Below are positions 17,669-26,818 of a stretch of 64,000 nucleotides of DNA, piece after piece. The stretch spans positions 124,001-188,000 of the forward strand of contig NZ_JAFAJM010000014.1 in the NCBI RefSeq assembly GCF_019236175.1, read 5' to 3'. The translations under genes and the position numbers were made by a program. Under the pieces are notes generated by a model. The model did no database searches and had not been told where the DNA came from. It saw only the letters and a program-made list of their open reading frames with translations. Source of the DNA: Chryseobacterium sp. (GTDB lineage: Bacteria > Bacteroidota > Bacteroidia > Flavobacteriales > Weeksellaceae). Position 1 is the first letter of the stretch. Each line of letters begins with the position of its first letter.

Positions 17669-18952
17669 TTGGCTGTGTCTTTTATCAAAACAAAATTCAT
17701 TAACTTTTTAAGGCTGGTTTTCCCCTCTGCTTATACTGAACTTGCAGTCTTTTTGTTTTTTATAACCTGTTATGGCATAATGGGCTCTTATATTGCGCTC
17801 CATTACAGAATAATATTGGATGACAGAATACCTTGGGACGCCTATTTCAGCTTTGATAATAAATCTATTCTGATGACAGGAGGAAGTTTTGAAAGACATC
17901 CCCTGTCTTATTACTTTTTTAATTGGATCAGGGAATTTTCATTATTTATTTCAGGTGGTAAAACGGACGCCACCTTCAGACTTACACTGGCATGGCTAAG
18001 TAATTTTGTCATTTCCCTCAATATTGTTCAAATCTTCAAATATCTAAAGAACATTATCAGACTCCCCCTCATGCCGAGTATTCTCATTGTTCTGTTTTTT
18101 GGAGCTTTTTCAACCAACATTATTCTTTCTTTTACTCCTGAAAATTTTACATACACTCTATTTTTACTGAGTTTGTACAACTATTACGCAGCCATAAAAC
18201 TAAGACAGCAAGAAAAAACACCTGCTATAGCTTTATCCCTCGCAACCATCACAATCGGCGGACTTACCGTTACCAATCTTGTAAAAGTTTTCATCCCTGT
18301 ATTGTTTGAAAAAAATCTTTTCAAAGACTGGAAGAAAATGGGAAGTGCTTTTATAAGAGGAGCAATAGCTATTATTCTTTATGCTTTACTCTATCTGAAC
18401 AGAATTGATTTTAAATACCAGAATATTTTTTCAAAAACAAATCAGCAGTACGAAAAGTTCTCTCATGTAGAATCCATGCCGACATGGGATATGATTCTTT
18501 CTTTCTTTTTTGGAGGCAATATCTTATTTCCGAGTTTCATTACTTCGGATAAGCATAATATGAAAGGCTTTTATTTTAAAGCGTTGTATATGGATCTTTA
18601 TTCTTCCGTATTTTCTTATCTTTTTATAGCCATTATACTTATCCTTGTAGGTTGGAGTTATTTCAAAAATTTCAGAAACAAATGGGTTCAGATTATTATG
18701 ATTTCATTCCTGGTTGATATCATGATCCATTGCGTGATGAGGTTCGGTCTTCATACGTCTTATATCTATGGGGGCCATTTTGTCTTCATATACCCATTAC
18801 TTATAGGATGGCTGTTTTATGCGTACAGAACTTCTCCTAAAATCATTTCAGCCCTGACTTTAACGGTTATTGTATTATGCATATATCTTGTCGCTAATAA
18901 CGGGTACAGAATGTCAGAATTCTTTTGGTTTTTAGATTCATACTATCAATAA
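17669..18952 (+). CDS. Polytopic membrane protein of unknown function
   Basis: I do not recognise a named family. The protein is 427 aa with roughly ten hydrophobic segments, the first at about residues 21-43. The first extracytoplasmic loop carries an acidic stretch (YRIILDDRIPWDAY) and RHPLSYYFFNW. That layout, with acidic residues in the first loop of a many-helix protein, resembles GT-C lipid-linked glycosyltransferases, but this is only a structural guess. Possible starts are TTG at 17669 or GTG at 17675; no ATG fits. It is monocistronic. Confidence 0.7.
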   Translation: MAVSFIKTKFINFLRLVFPSAYTELAVFLFFITCYGIMGSYIALHYRIILDDRIPWDAYFSFDNKSILMTGGSFERHPLSYYFFNWIREFSLFISGGKTDATFRLTLAWLSNFVISLNIVQIFKYLKNIIRLPLMPSILIVLFFGAFSTNIILSFTPENFTYTLFLLSLYNYYAAIKLRQQEKTPAIALSLATITIGGLTVTNLVKVFIPVLFEKNLFKDWKKMGSAFIRGAIAIILYALLYLNRIDFKYQNIFSKTNQQYEKFSHVESMPTWDMILSFFFGGNILFPSFITSDKHNMKGFYFKALYMDLYSSVFSYLFIAIILILVGWSYFKNFRNKWVQIIMISFLVDIMIHCVMRFGLHTSYIYGGHFVFIYPLLIGWLFYAYRTSPKIISALTLTVIVLCIYLVANNGYRMSEFFWFLDSYYQ

Positions 18953-18979
18953 AAAAAGCCGGGAACTGGTTCTCGGCTT
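18951..18979. terminator. Terminator between convergent genes
   Basis: A stem of GCCGGGAA (18958-18965) with TTCTCGGC (18970-18977), one G-T pair, is extended by AA/TT. The seven A residues on its left give a good T-run on the minus strand, so it mainly ends the SPOR-domain gene. It overlaps the last bases of the membrane protein gene. Confidence 0.75.
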
Positions 18980-19004
18980 GTATCTAATTTGAATTGAATC
19001 AATT

Positions 19005-19562
19005 TTATTTAGCTTCAGCGCAGAAAATTCTGTATTGTACAGCAACTGCAGACTTGAAGTATTCTCTGATTTTAGACAGATCTGCTGCTGCACTTTGCTT
19101 CGTAAAATAACTTCCTGCTAAAATCTTATAGTTGGGTCTTAAAGAAGCATCAGTTTCTACTTTTAGGTTGGGAAATCTTTTTCTGAAATAAGACTTCACT
19201 TCATTGGCTTCATCATTGCTTTTTACCGTTGTAATCTGAATTTTAAAACCTAAAATTCTAGGATTTTTCTTACAAATTTCGGCATTGGTAAGTTCTCTGT
19301 TCGGAATATAAATTTTAGTTGGTTTTGTAATCCCGCCTGTAGAAATTCCGTTATCAATATTGCCATAATCCTTGGATGAATTATTCACTGCAACTTTTGA
19401 GCATTTGCCTTCAATTCCTTCCAAAGCTGCACTTATTTTGGAATCCATGGTCATGACAAGCTCTGTTCCCGAAAGCGTATCCTTTTTAACAACCTGCTGT
19501 GCTTCAATATTATAAAAACCAAATAATGATAATATCGAAAATATTTTAATCAAATTTCTCAT
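19005..19562 (-). CDS. Exported SPOR-domain protein
   Basis: The protein is 185 aa with a signal peptide (about residues 1-21, ending YNIEAQ). A C-terminal SPOR-like repeat follows (about 108-180; GFKIQITTVKSNDEANEVKSY and YKILAGSYFTKQSAAADLSKI). SPOR domains bind denuded peptidoglycan glycan strands, often at the division site, so a periplasmic wall-associated role is likely but not shown. Residues 30-100 have no recognisable domain. It is monocistronic, with a full consensus promoter upstream. Confidence 0.82.
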   Translation of the reverse strand: MRNLIKIFSILSLFGFYNIEAQQVVKKDTLSGTELVMTMDSKISAALEGIEGKCSKVAVNNSSKDYGNIDNGISTGGITKPTKIYIPNRELTNAEICKKNPRILGFKIQITTVKSNDEANEVKSYFRKRFPNLKVETDASLRPNYKILAGSYFTKQSAAADLSKIREYFKSAVAVQYRIFCAEAK

Positions 19563-19577
19563 TTAAACTTGTTTCCG

Positions 19578-19608
19578 CAAATTTATACAAATTAAAAAAC
19601 TATACCAA
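19578..19608 (-). promoter_or_regulatory. Promoter of the SPOR-domain gene
   Basis: On the minus strand TTG (19606-19608), a 20-base spacer and TAAATTTG (19578-19585) form a full consensus promoter. The box lies 15 bases upstream of the ATG. Confidence 0.7.
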
Positions 19609-19691
19609 ACAGGTTATTTAGAATCAATACAAATTAAACGTAAATGATATTTTCCCTTTTCGATATGCCGTTAAATTTCTGTTAAAAATAT

Positions 19692-19699
19692 TATTTTTG
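19692..19699 (+). promoter_or_regulatory. -7 box of the ACIII operon
   Basis: TATTTTTG matches TAnnTTTG, 47 bases upstream of the actA ATG. No TTG at the usual spacing is seen, so an activator may help, but that is inference. Confidence 0.5.
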
Positions 19700-19746
19700 C
19701 GGAATTGATTGAATGTTCAATAATTTACTAACATAAGATAATTTAA

Positions 19747-21105
19747 ATGATTAGTTGGAGAAAGCATTATAAAAAAACGTTGATCGCAATAGGTTTATTG
19801 CTATCAACCAGTGCTTCATTTTACGGGCAAGACGGCGATCCTAAAAACGGAGAGAAACTTTTCAAAGCGAATTGTACTGCATGTCACGCGCTGGACAAAC
19901 AAGTGATAGGACCCCCATTAAAAGGTGTTGTAGAACGTGTAAAGACAGAAGGTGGTGTAGACAAAGATTGGCTTCACAAGTGGATCAAAGACAATAAAGC
20001 TTTAAGGGCTTCTGGGGATAAATACGCCAATGAGATTTTTGAAAAGTTTAATAAGACTGAAATGTTACAGTTTCCTAATCTTACAGAGAAGGATATTGAC
20101 GACATTTTAGCTTTCACAACTAATCCTCCGGCTCCGGAAGAGAAAAAACCGGAAGCAACTCCTGCAACTGACGCTACTGCGGCAGCTCCTGCAGACAAAA
20201 CGACTACAAACATTGTCATCATTTCTCTTTTAGCGATTGCAGGTTTATTGGTTTGGATTTTAGTAAAACTAAGACAATTAGTGACACTAGGCCAATCTGA
20301 AGAACTGGCAGGTCTTAACGAAACAAGAGTTCGTTCCTTCAAGGAAATGTATGAAAAGTTCCACTTCATCGGTAAAGGTGCTTTGGCAATTCTTGCTATT
20401 CTGGCGGCTTACGGAGTTTGGAACTGGCTGATGTGGATCGGTGTTTACAAAGGATACAAGCCAGAACAACCTATCTACTTCTCTCACAAAATTCACGCTG
20501 GAGAACAAAAAATTGACTGTCAGTTATGTCACTCCAGTGCTAAATACGGAAAAGTATCTGAGATCCCTTCTATGAACGTTTGTATGAACTGTCACAGAAC
20601 CATCTCTGAATACAACAAAGATCACTATATGGAGCCTGGAAAAGACAAGGCATTCTATGACGGAGAAATCCAGAAGATCTATGCTGCTACAGGTTGGGAT
20701 CCTGCAAAACAACAATACACAGGAAAAACACAACCGGTTGAATGGACAAGAATCCACAACATGCCGGACTTCGTTTACTTCAACCACTCTCAGCACGTAA
20801 TTGCTGGTGAACAAGCAATTATTAATTCTTTCAACAAAAAGAATCCAGATAACAAAATTGATGTTGTATGTAAAGCTTGTCACGGAAAAATTGATACAAT
20901 GAATGTTGTTCAGATGGCAAACGACTTTACAATGGGATGGTGTATCGAGTGCCACAGAACGACTGAAGTTGATATGAACAACGGTTATAATAAAGAGTAC
21001 TTCAAAAATCTACATGACAAGTTGAAAAAACAATATCCACAAGATGGAGGTAAGATCACTGTAGCTGCAATTGGAGGTCTTGAGTGTGGTAAATGTCATT
21101 ATTAA
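19747..21105 (+). CDS. actA: ACIII subunit ActA, multihaem cytochrome c with N-terminal monohaem domain
   Basis: Multihaem electron-transfer subunit of alternative complex III, the quinol:cytochrome c/oxidase oxidoreductase that replaces bc1 in many Bacteroidetes. It is 452 aa. A signal-like N-terminus precedes a monohaem cytochrome c domain (CTACH near residue 43, then GPPLKGV). An Ala/Pro linker, a membrane segment (about 155-175) and a second one (about 215-235) follow. The pentahaem part has CxxCH at about 258, 279, 375, 399 and 447. That makes six haem sites in one chain. First gene of the operon. Confidence 0.94.
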   Translation: MISWRKHYKKTLIAIGLLLSTSASFYGQDGDPKNGEKLFKANCTACHALDKQVIGPPLKGVVERVKTEGGVDKDWLHKWIKDNKALRASGDKYANEIFEKFNKTEMLQFPNLTEKDIDDILAFTTNPPAPEEKKPEATPATDATAAAPADKTTTNIVIISLLAIAGLLVWILVKLRQLVTLGQSEELAGLNETRVRSFKEMYEKFHFIGKGALAILAILAAYGVWNWLMWIGVYKGYKPEQPIYFSHKIHAGEQKIDCQLCHSSAKYGKVSEIPSMNVCMNCHRTISEYNKDHYMEPGKDKAFYDGEIQKIYAATGWDPAKQQYTGKTQPVEWTRIHNMPDFVYFNHSQHVIAGEQAIINSFNKKNPDNKIDVVCKACHGKIDTMNVVQMANDFTMGWCIECHRTTEVDMNNGYNKEYFKNLHDKLKKQYPQDGGKITVAAIGGLECGKCHY

Positions 21106-21128
21106 TAACTAAAAAATTAGAAGTATAA

Positions 21129-24100
21129 ATGGCTTCAAACAAAATACAATTCAGAAGTATTCATGAACTTAAAGATCCGGCTTTAAACAATAAGCTGGCT
21201 CAGAAAGAGTTTCAGGAAGAAATTCCGGTAGAAGATTTCCTTGGAGATGCTGAGAAAAACGGATCAAGTACTTCAAGAAGAGATTTCCTTAAATTATTAG
21301 GATTCTCTACAGCAGCAGTAACATTAGCTGCCTGCGAAGCTCCGGTTATCAAAACGATTCCTTATGTGGTAAAACCGCATGATATTATTCCGGGAATCCC
21401 TAATTATTACGCTTCAACTTATTTTGATGGTTTCGACTTTGCAAGTGTTTTAGTAAAAACCCGTGAAGGTAGACCTATCAAAATTGAACCGAACCCGGCT
21501 GGTGGCGATTTAGGTAAAACTAGTGCAAGAGCTCAGGCAAGTGTACTTTCTCTTTATGATAATGATAAAGTAAAGCAGCCTAAATTAGACGGGAAAAATG
21601 AAACATTCGATAAAGTAGATAGTTTCATTCTTAAAGGTTTAGAAGAGGCTAAAGCGTCAGGCAAAAAGATTGTGGTTCTATCACACTCTTTTGCTTCACC
21701 TACTTTCAAAAAATTATTCGCTGAATTCAAAGCTAAATATCCTACAGCTGAATTAGTAACTTATGATGCTTTCCCGTATTCTGCACAATTAGATGCAGCT
21801 CAGGAAGTATTCGGACAAAGAGCATTACCTGTTTATGACCTTAAAGGTTCTGAACTGGTAGTTTCTTTCCAGGCTGATTTCTTAGGAGACTATAACGCTT
21901 CAAGCTTAGAATCTTCTTATGCTGCGGCTAGAAAACCAGGAGCAAACATGTTGAGACACATTCAGGTGGAGTCTAATATGTCATTAACTGGTGCTAACGC
22001 TGACTCAAGATACAGATTAAAGCCAAGTGCAGTAAACAAAACACTAGTTGAGGTTTACAATGCTATCGTAGGTGGTGGTACTTCAGACAAGACTGCTACT
22101 GAGATCGCTAACGAACTAAAGACAAAAGGAAGCAAAGCGGTTGTTTTTGCTGACGGTTCTAAAGGAGCACAGGTATTAGCACACTTAATCAATCAGAAAT
22201 TAGGATCTGTTGCTTTTACCGGTAAAGCTAACTTCTTAAAAGATTTCGATAAAGCAAGATACCAGGAATTCTTAGGATGGGTAAATGCAGGTCAGGTTGG
22301 TGTATTAATCGCAAACAACGTAGACCCTATCTACTCTCATCCAAAAGGAGAAGATTTCAAAAAATCTCTATCTAAAGTTCCTTGTGTAGTTGCTGTAGCA
22401 GATAAGAAAAATGAAATGTACAAAGCAGCGAAAGCTGTAATTCCAGTGGCCAACTGGTTAGAGTCTTGGGGAGATATCGAACCACAGACCGGAGTATATT
22501 CATTAATGCAGCCTACGATCCAGAAGATCTACAAATCAAGACAGATTGAAGAATCTCTATTGGTTTGGAAAAATGGCAAAAATAATGCAGCAAACAACTA
22601 CTATGACTATTTAAAAGCTAATGCGGCTTCTATCTTAGGAGGTACTTCTTTCAACAAAGCATTATACAACGGTATCAATACCTCTACGAACTCAACAACA
22701 TTATCTTATGCGGGCGGAAACGCGGCTCAGGCTGTTGCTGAATTAGGAAACTTCAAAGCTTCTGAACTAGAATTAGTATTGTACACTACGACTTCTATGG
22801 GAGACGGTACTCAGGCTAACAACCCTTGGTTGCAAGAATTACCTGACCCGATCACAAGAATGTCTTGGGATAACTACCTGACAATTTCTCCTAAAGATGC
22901 AGAGAAGTTTGCTATTGACAACGATCTTAACGCAAGAATGCAGTTAGACGGTTCAATCGTAAACCTTACTGTAAACGGAGTCACAATCAAAGATGTTCCT
23001 GTATTCGTTCAACCGGGACAAGCTGAAGGATCTGTAGGTCTTGCGCTTGGTTATGGTAAGAAAAATTCAGGAGCGACTGCAGATACAGGAGTAAATGCTT
23101 ATCCTTTATTCGATGGTTCCAACCTTGCTCTTTCAGGAGTAAAAATCGAGAAAACAGGAGAAGACCACGAATTCGCAGGTATCCAGCTTCAAAATACATT
23201 AATGGGTCGTTATGAAATCGCTAAAGAAGTTCCTTTAGCTGAATTCATCAATGTACCGTTCGATGATGAGCACAAAGGATGGAATAAGCCTTTGGAATAC
23301 CACACGATCAGCGGAGCACTTCCGGCGAGAAAAATCGACCTTTGGGATGCTTTCGATGATACGGACGGACCTCACTTCAACTTATCGATCGACTTGAACT
23401 CTTGTACAGGTTGTGGAGCGTGTATCATCGCTTGCCAGGCTGAAAACAACGTTCCTGTTGTAGGTAAAGAAGAAGTAAGAATGTCGAGAGATATGTATTG
23501 GTTAAGAATTGACCGTTATTACTCTTCAAGACAAAAAGTTGAAGTATACGAAGGATTAAAAGAAGGAATGGCTGTACCAGAATTATACGGTACTGCATTC
23601 AACAAAGAAGGAGGTGCATTAAACCACCCTGCAGACAATCCGGATGTAATCTTCCAGCCAGTAATGTGTCAGCACTGTAACCACGCTCCATGTGAAACAG
23701 TATGTCCGGTAGCGGCTACTTCACACGGTAAGCAAGGTCAAAACCATATGGCTTACAACAGATGTATCGGTACAAGATATTGTGCAAACAACTGTCCGTA
23801 CAAAGTAAGACGTTTCAACTGGTTTACTTATAACCTGAACGATCGTTTCGATTTCAACATGAACAACGATCTAGGAAGAATGGTACTTAACCCGGATGTA
23901 GTTGTAAGAACTAGAGGGGTAATGGAGAAATGTTCAATGTGTATCCAAATGACTCAGAATACAATTCTTGAGGCTAAGAAAGAAGGAAGAAAAGTGAAGG
24001 ATGGAGAATTCCAGACTGCATGTTCTAAAGCTTGTTCTACTGGTGCAATGACATTTGGAGACATGAACGATAAAGATTCTTCAATCAGAGAGCAGTATGC

Positions 24101-24191
24101 TTCTAACAGAAGATATTATTTACTAGAGGAGATCGGAACAAAACCAAACGTGTTCTATCACACTAAAGTAAGAAACAGAGTAGAAAAATAA
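21129..24191 (+). CDS. actB: ACIII subunit ActB, molybdopterin-fold/Fe-S protein
   Basis: Largest ACIII subunit, periplasmic, with a molybdopterin-oxidoreductase fold that has lost its cofactor plus a four-cluster ferredoxin domain. It is 1020 aa. The twin-arginine motif is TSRRDFLKLLG (Arg50-Arg51), followed by a lipobox-like LAAC (Cys69), so a Tat-exported lipoprotein is possible. Fe-S motifs near residues 759-960 include CTGCGACIIAC, CQHCNHAPCETVC, CIGTRYCANNC and CSMCIQM with a final ACSKAC. Sits 23 bases after actA. Confidence 0.95.
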   Translation: MASNKIQFRSIHELKDPALNNKLAQKEFQEEIPVEDFLGDAEKNGSSTSRRDFLKLLGFSTAAVTLAACEAPVIKTIPYVVKPHDIIPGIPNYYASTYFDGFDFASVLVKTREGRPIKIEPNPAGGDLGKTSARAQASVLSLYDNDKVKQPKLDGKNETFDKVDSFILKGLEEAKASGKKIVVLSHSFASPTFKKLFAEFKAKYPTAELVTYDAFPYSAQLDAAQEVFGQRALPVYDLKGSELVVSFQADFLGDYNASSLESSYAAARKPGANMLRHIQVESNMSLTGANADSRYRLKPSAVNKTLVEVYNAIVGGGTSDKTATEIANELKTKGSKAVVFADGSKGAQVLAHLINQKLGSVAFTGKANFLKDFDKARYQEFLGWVNAGQVGVLIANNVDPIYSHPKGEDFKKSLSKVPCVVAVADKKNEMYKAAKAVIPVANWLESWGDIEPQTGVYSLMQPTIQKIYKSRQIEESLLVWKNGKNNAANNYYDYLKANAASILGGTSFNKALYNGINTSTNSTTLSYAGGNAAQAVAELGNFKASELELVLYTTTSMGDGTQANNPWLQELPDPITRMSWDNYLTISPKDAEKFAIDNDLNARMQLDGSIVNLTVNGVTIKDVPVFVQPGQAEGSVGLALGYGKKNSGATADTGVNAYPLFDGSNLALSGVKIEKTGEDHEFAGIQLQNTLMGRYEIAKEVPLAEFINVPFDDEHKGWNKPLEYHTISGALPARKIDLWDAFDDTDGPHFNLSIDLNSCTGCGACIIACQAENNVPVVGKEEVRMSRDMYWLRIDRYYSSRQKVEVYEGLKEGMAVPELYGTAFNKEGGALNHPADNPDVIFQPVMCQHCNHAPCETVCPVAATSHGKQGQNHMAYNRCIGTRYCANNCPYKVRRFNWFTYNLNDRFDFNMNNDLGRMVLNPDVVVRTRGVMEKCSMCIQMTQNTILEAKKEGRKVKDGEFQTACSKACSTGAMTFGDMNDKDSSIREQYASNRRYYLLEEIGTKPNVFYHTKVRNRVEK

Positions 24192-24216
24192 AGTTTAAAT
24201 AATAAATAGGTAAAAA

Positions 24217-25614
24217 ATGTCAGGACATTACGAAGCTCCGATAAGGGAACCTCTAATTATTGGTCACAAAACTTATCACGATATCACAGAAGATATTGCA
24301 CGACCTATCGAAGAAAGAGCAGGTAAATTATGGTGGATTTCATTATATGCTGCACTAGTTCTATTTCTCTATGGATTCGGCTGTATCGCTTATACGATCG
24401 GGACAGGTATTGGAGCATGGGGGCTTAACAGAACTATTAACTGGGGTTGGGATATTACCAACTTCGTATGGTGGGTAGGTATCGGTCACGCCGGGACCCT
24501 AATCTCAGCAGTATTATTATTATTTAGACAGAGATGGAGAATGTCTGTAAACAGATCTGCAGAGGCGATGACGATCTTTGCGGTTGTACAGGCAGCAATC
24601 TTCCCTGTAATTCACATGGGTAGAGTTTGGGTTGGATACTGGGTATTCCCTTTACCAAACCAGTTCGGTTCTCTTTGGGGGAACTTTAACTCTCCTCTAC
24701 TTTGGGACGTATTTGCAATCTCCACGTATTTCTCAGTATCAACTGTATTCTGGTTTATGGGATTAATCCCTGACTTTGCAATGATCAGAGATAGAGCGAA
24801 AACTCCTTGGACTAGAAAAATTTATACATTCCTTGCATTTGGTTGGGGTGGTAAAGCAAAACACTGGCAAAGATTCGAAGAACTTTCTTTGGTTCTTGCA
24901 GGTTTAGCAACTCCGCTTGTATTCTCAGTACACACTACCGTATCTTTTGACTTCGCAACTTCAGTAATTAAAGGATGGCACTCAACTATCTACCCTCCTT
25001 ATTTCGTTGCTGGTGCGATTTTCTCAGGATTTGCAATGGTACAGACTCTATTGTTGGTAGCAAGAAAAGTTTGTCACTTAGAAGAATATATTACTATGTA
25101 TCATATCGAAATTATGAACATCGTAATCGTTCTTACAGGAGGTATGGTAACGGTAGCTTATGCTACTGAATATTTCATCGGATGGTATTCAGGATCAAGA
25201 TTTGAAGACTTTACGTACCTTTCACCAGGTGCTGCAGTAGGACCTTACTGGTGGGCTTTCTGGTCTTTGATCATCTGTAACCTTGTGATTCCGGCTTCTT
25301 TCTGGTTTAAGAAAGCAAGAACAAATATTATCTGGACGTTCATCGTTGCATTGATTATCAACATCGGTATGTGGTTTGAGCGTTTTGATATCATCGTTAT
25401 CAACCTTTCAAGAGACTACTTACCAGGATCATGGACAATGTTTAAGCCAACGATCATTGATGTGGGTGTATACTTAGGAACTATCGGATTCTTCTCTGTA
25501 TTATTCTTATTATACGCAAGAACATTCCCTGTAATTGCACAGGCTGAATTAAAATCGATTTTGAAAATCTCAGGTGAAACTTATAAAGCAAAAGAAGGAG
25601 ATGAGCACCACTAA
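24217..25614 (+). CDS. actC: ACIII subunit ActC, NrfD-like quinol-binding membrane protein
   Basis: Integral membrane subunit of the NrfD/PsrC family, thought to oxidise menaquinol in ACIII. It is 465 aa with about ten membrane helices. Typical features are the N-terminal amphipathic stretch REPLIIGHKTYHDITEDIA, then WWVGIGHAGTLISAVLLL and FPVIHMGRVWVGYW with conserved histidines near the quinol site. Its last 14 bases overlap actD, so the two are translationally coupled. Confidence 0.95.
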   Translation: MSGHYEAPIREPLIIGHKTYHDITEDIARPIEERAGKLWWISLYAALVLFLYGFGCIAYTIGTGIGAWGLNRTINWGWDITNFVWWVGIGHAGTLISAVLLLFRQRWRMSVNRSAEAMTIFAVVQAAIFPVIHMGRVWVGYWVFPLPNQFGSLWGNFNSPLLWDVFAISTYFSVSTVFWFMGLIPDFAMIRDRAKTPWTRKIYTFLAFGWGGKAKHWQRFEELSLVLAGLATPLVFSVHTTVSFDFATSVIKGWHSTIYPPYFVAGAIFSGFAMVQTLLLVARKVCHLEEYITMYHIEIMNIVIVLTGGMVTVAYATEYFIGWYSGSRFEDFTYLSPGAAVGPYWWAFWSLIICNLVIPASFWFKKARTNIIWTFIVALIINIGMWFERFDIIVINLSRDYLPGSWTMFKPTIIDVGVYLGTIGFFSVLFLLYARTFPVIAQAELKSILKISGETYKAKEGDEHH

Positions 25615-26122
25615 AATTGTATACGGACTTTATGCTGACGACGACGATTTAATGAACGGCGTTAAGGCATTCAACGATAAAGGAATCAAAATAAACGAAG
25701 TGTATACTCCGTTTCCGGTTCACGGACTAGACAAAGCTTTAGGATTAAAGAAAACCAGAATTTCTGATGCTGCTTTCATCTACGCTTGTTATGGAGTGAC
25801 TATTGGTGCTACTTTAACCTGGTATGTAATGAACCATGACTGGCCTCAGAACATTGGTGGAAAACCAGCATTTGACTGGGGACACAACATGCCGGCATTC
25901 GTAGTTCCAATGTTCGAATTGATGGTATTCTGTGCAGCTCACATGATGTCTTTAACTTTCTTATTTAGAAATAAAATGTATCCGGGGGCGCCGGCTCAGA
26001 ATCCTGATCCAAGAACTACTGACGATAAATTCATGATGGAATTTGTAACTGAAGATGTAGAATCTGTAAAACAGTTGCTAATTGAAACGGGAGTTGAAGA
26101 AATAACTGTTAAAGACGCTTAA
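25601..26122 (+). CDS. actD: ACIII subunit ActD (DUF3341)
   Basis: Small accessory membrane subunit of ACIII. It is 173 aa from the ATG at 25601, which overlaps actC by 14 bases and gives the family start MSTTKIVYGLYADDDDLM. An N-terminal ferredoxin-like soluble domain (about residues 1-55; YTPFPVHGLDKALGL is typical of DUF3341) is followed by two membrane helices (about 62-82 and 95-125). The earlier in-frame ATG (25574) would add nine atypical residues. Confidence 0.92.
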   Translation: MSTTKIVYGLYADDDDLMNGVKAFNDKGIKINEVYTPFPVHGLDKALGLKKTRISDAAFIYACYGVTIGATLTWYVMNHDWPQNIGGKPAFDWGHNMPAFVVPMFELMVFCAAHMMSLTFLFRNKMYPGAPAQNPDPRTTDDKFMMEFVTEDVESVKQLLIETGVEEITVKDA

Positions 26123-26123
26123 A

Positions 26124-26810
26124 ATGAAAAAGAATGTATTAAAAATTACAGCAGTTTTAGGTTTAACAACAGTTTTACTTAACTCTTGCGGACCGAAAGA
26201 AAATACACCGTTGGTTTATTTCCCGGACATGTATTTTCCGGTAGCCTATGATCCGTTGATGAAAGCTCAGGATGCTTATTCAGATCATGAAAATGAAATT
26301 CCTGCTTTCGTTAAAAATAATGGTGCAACAGGTCTTTCTCCTGTAGAAGGATCAGTAGCTCAAAATAAAGACGGAGTTTTTGAAGAAGGTTTACTTCCTA
26401 AAAATGTAGATCAGTACAATGCAGGATATGATGCTTCTAAAAAGCTTACGGTATCTCCTTTAAATCCTGCCAATGCGGCTAAGGATCTTGAAAGAGGAAA
26501 AGTATTGTTTGATCACACTTGTGCTGCATGTCACGGAACAGGAGGAGATGGACAAGGACCTATCGTACAAAGCGGAGCATTCTCAGGAGTTCCTAATTAT
26601 GCTGACAGAGAAATTACTGTAGGATCTGTTCATTATGTATTAACAAACGGTAGAAATGCTATGGGTTCTTATGCAGGACAATTGAATGCAGGAGACAGAT
26701 GGAGAGTGGCTATGTATGTGATGAGTGCTTTCAAAAAAGGAGCAGCAGCACCGGCAGCAGCTACAGCGGCAGCACCAGCAACTGAAACGACTACCGAAAC
26801 TAAAAAATAA
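26124..26810 (+). CDS. actE: ACIII subunit ActE, monohaem cytochrome c lipoprotein
   Basis: Membrane-anchored cytochrome c that passes electrons out of ACIII. It is 228 aa, with a signal peptide and lipobox LLNSC (about Cys22), the ActE hallmark YFPDMYFPVAYDP, and a single haem site CAACHGTGGDGQGP (about residue 133). Axial methionine is probably in NGRNAMGSYAGQL. It ends in an Ala/Thr-rich tail. It begins one base after the actD stop. Confidence 0.94.
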   Translation: MKKNVLKITAVLGLTTVLLNSCGPKENTPLVYFPDMYFPVAYDPLMKAQDAYSDHENEIPAFVKNNGATGLSPVEGSVAQNKDGVFEEGLLPKNVDQYNAGYDASKKLTVSPLNPANAAKDLERGKVLFDHTCAACHGTGGDGQGPIVQSGAFSGVPNYADREITVGSVHYVLTNGRNAMGSYAGQLNAGDRWRVAMYVMSAFKKGAAAPAAATAAAPATETTTETKK

Positions 26811-26818
26811 GAAAAGAA

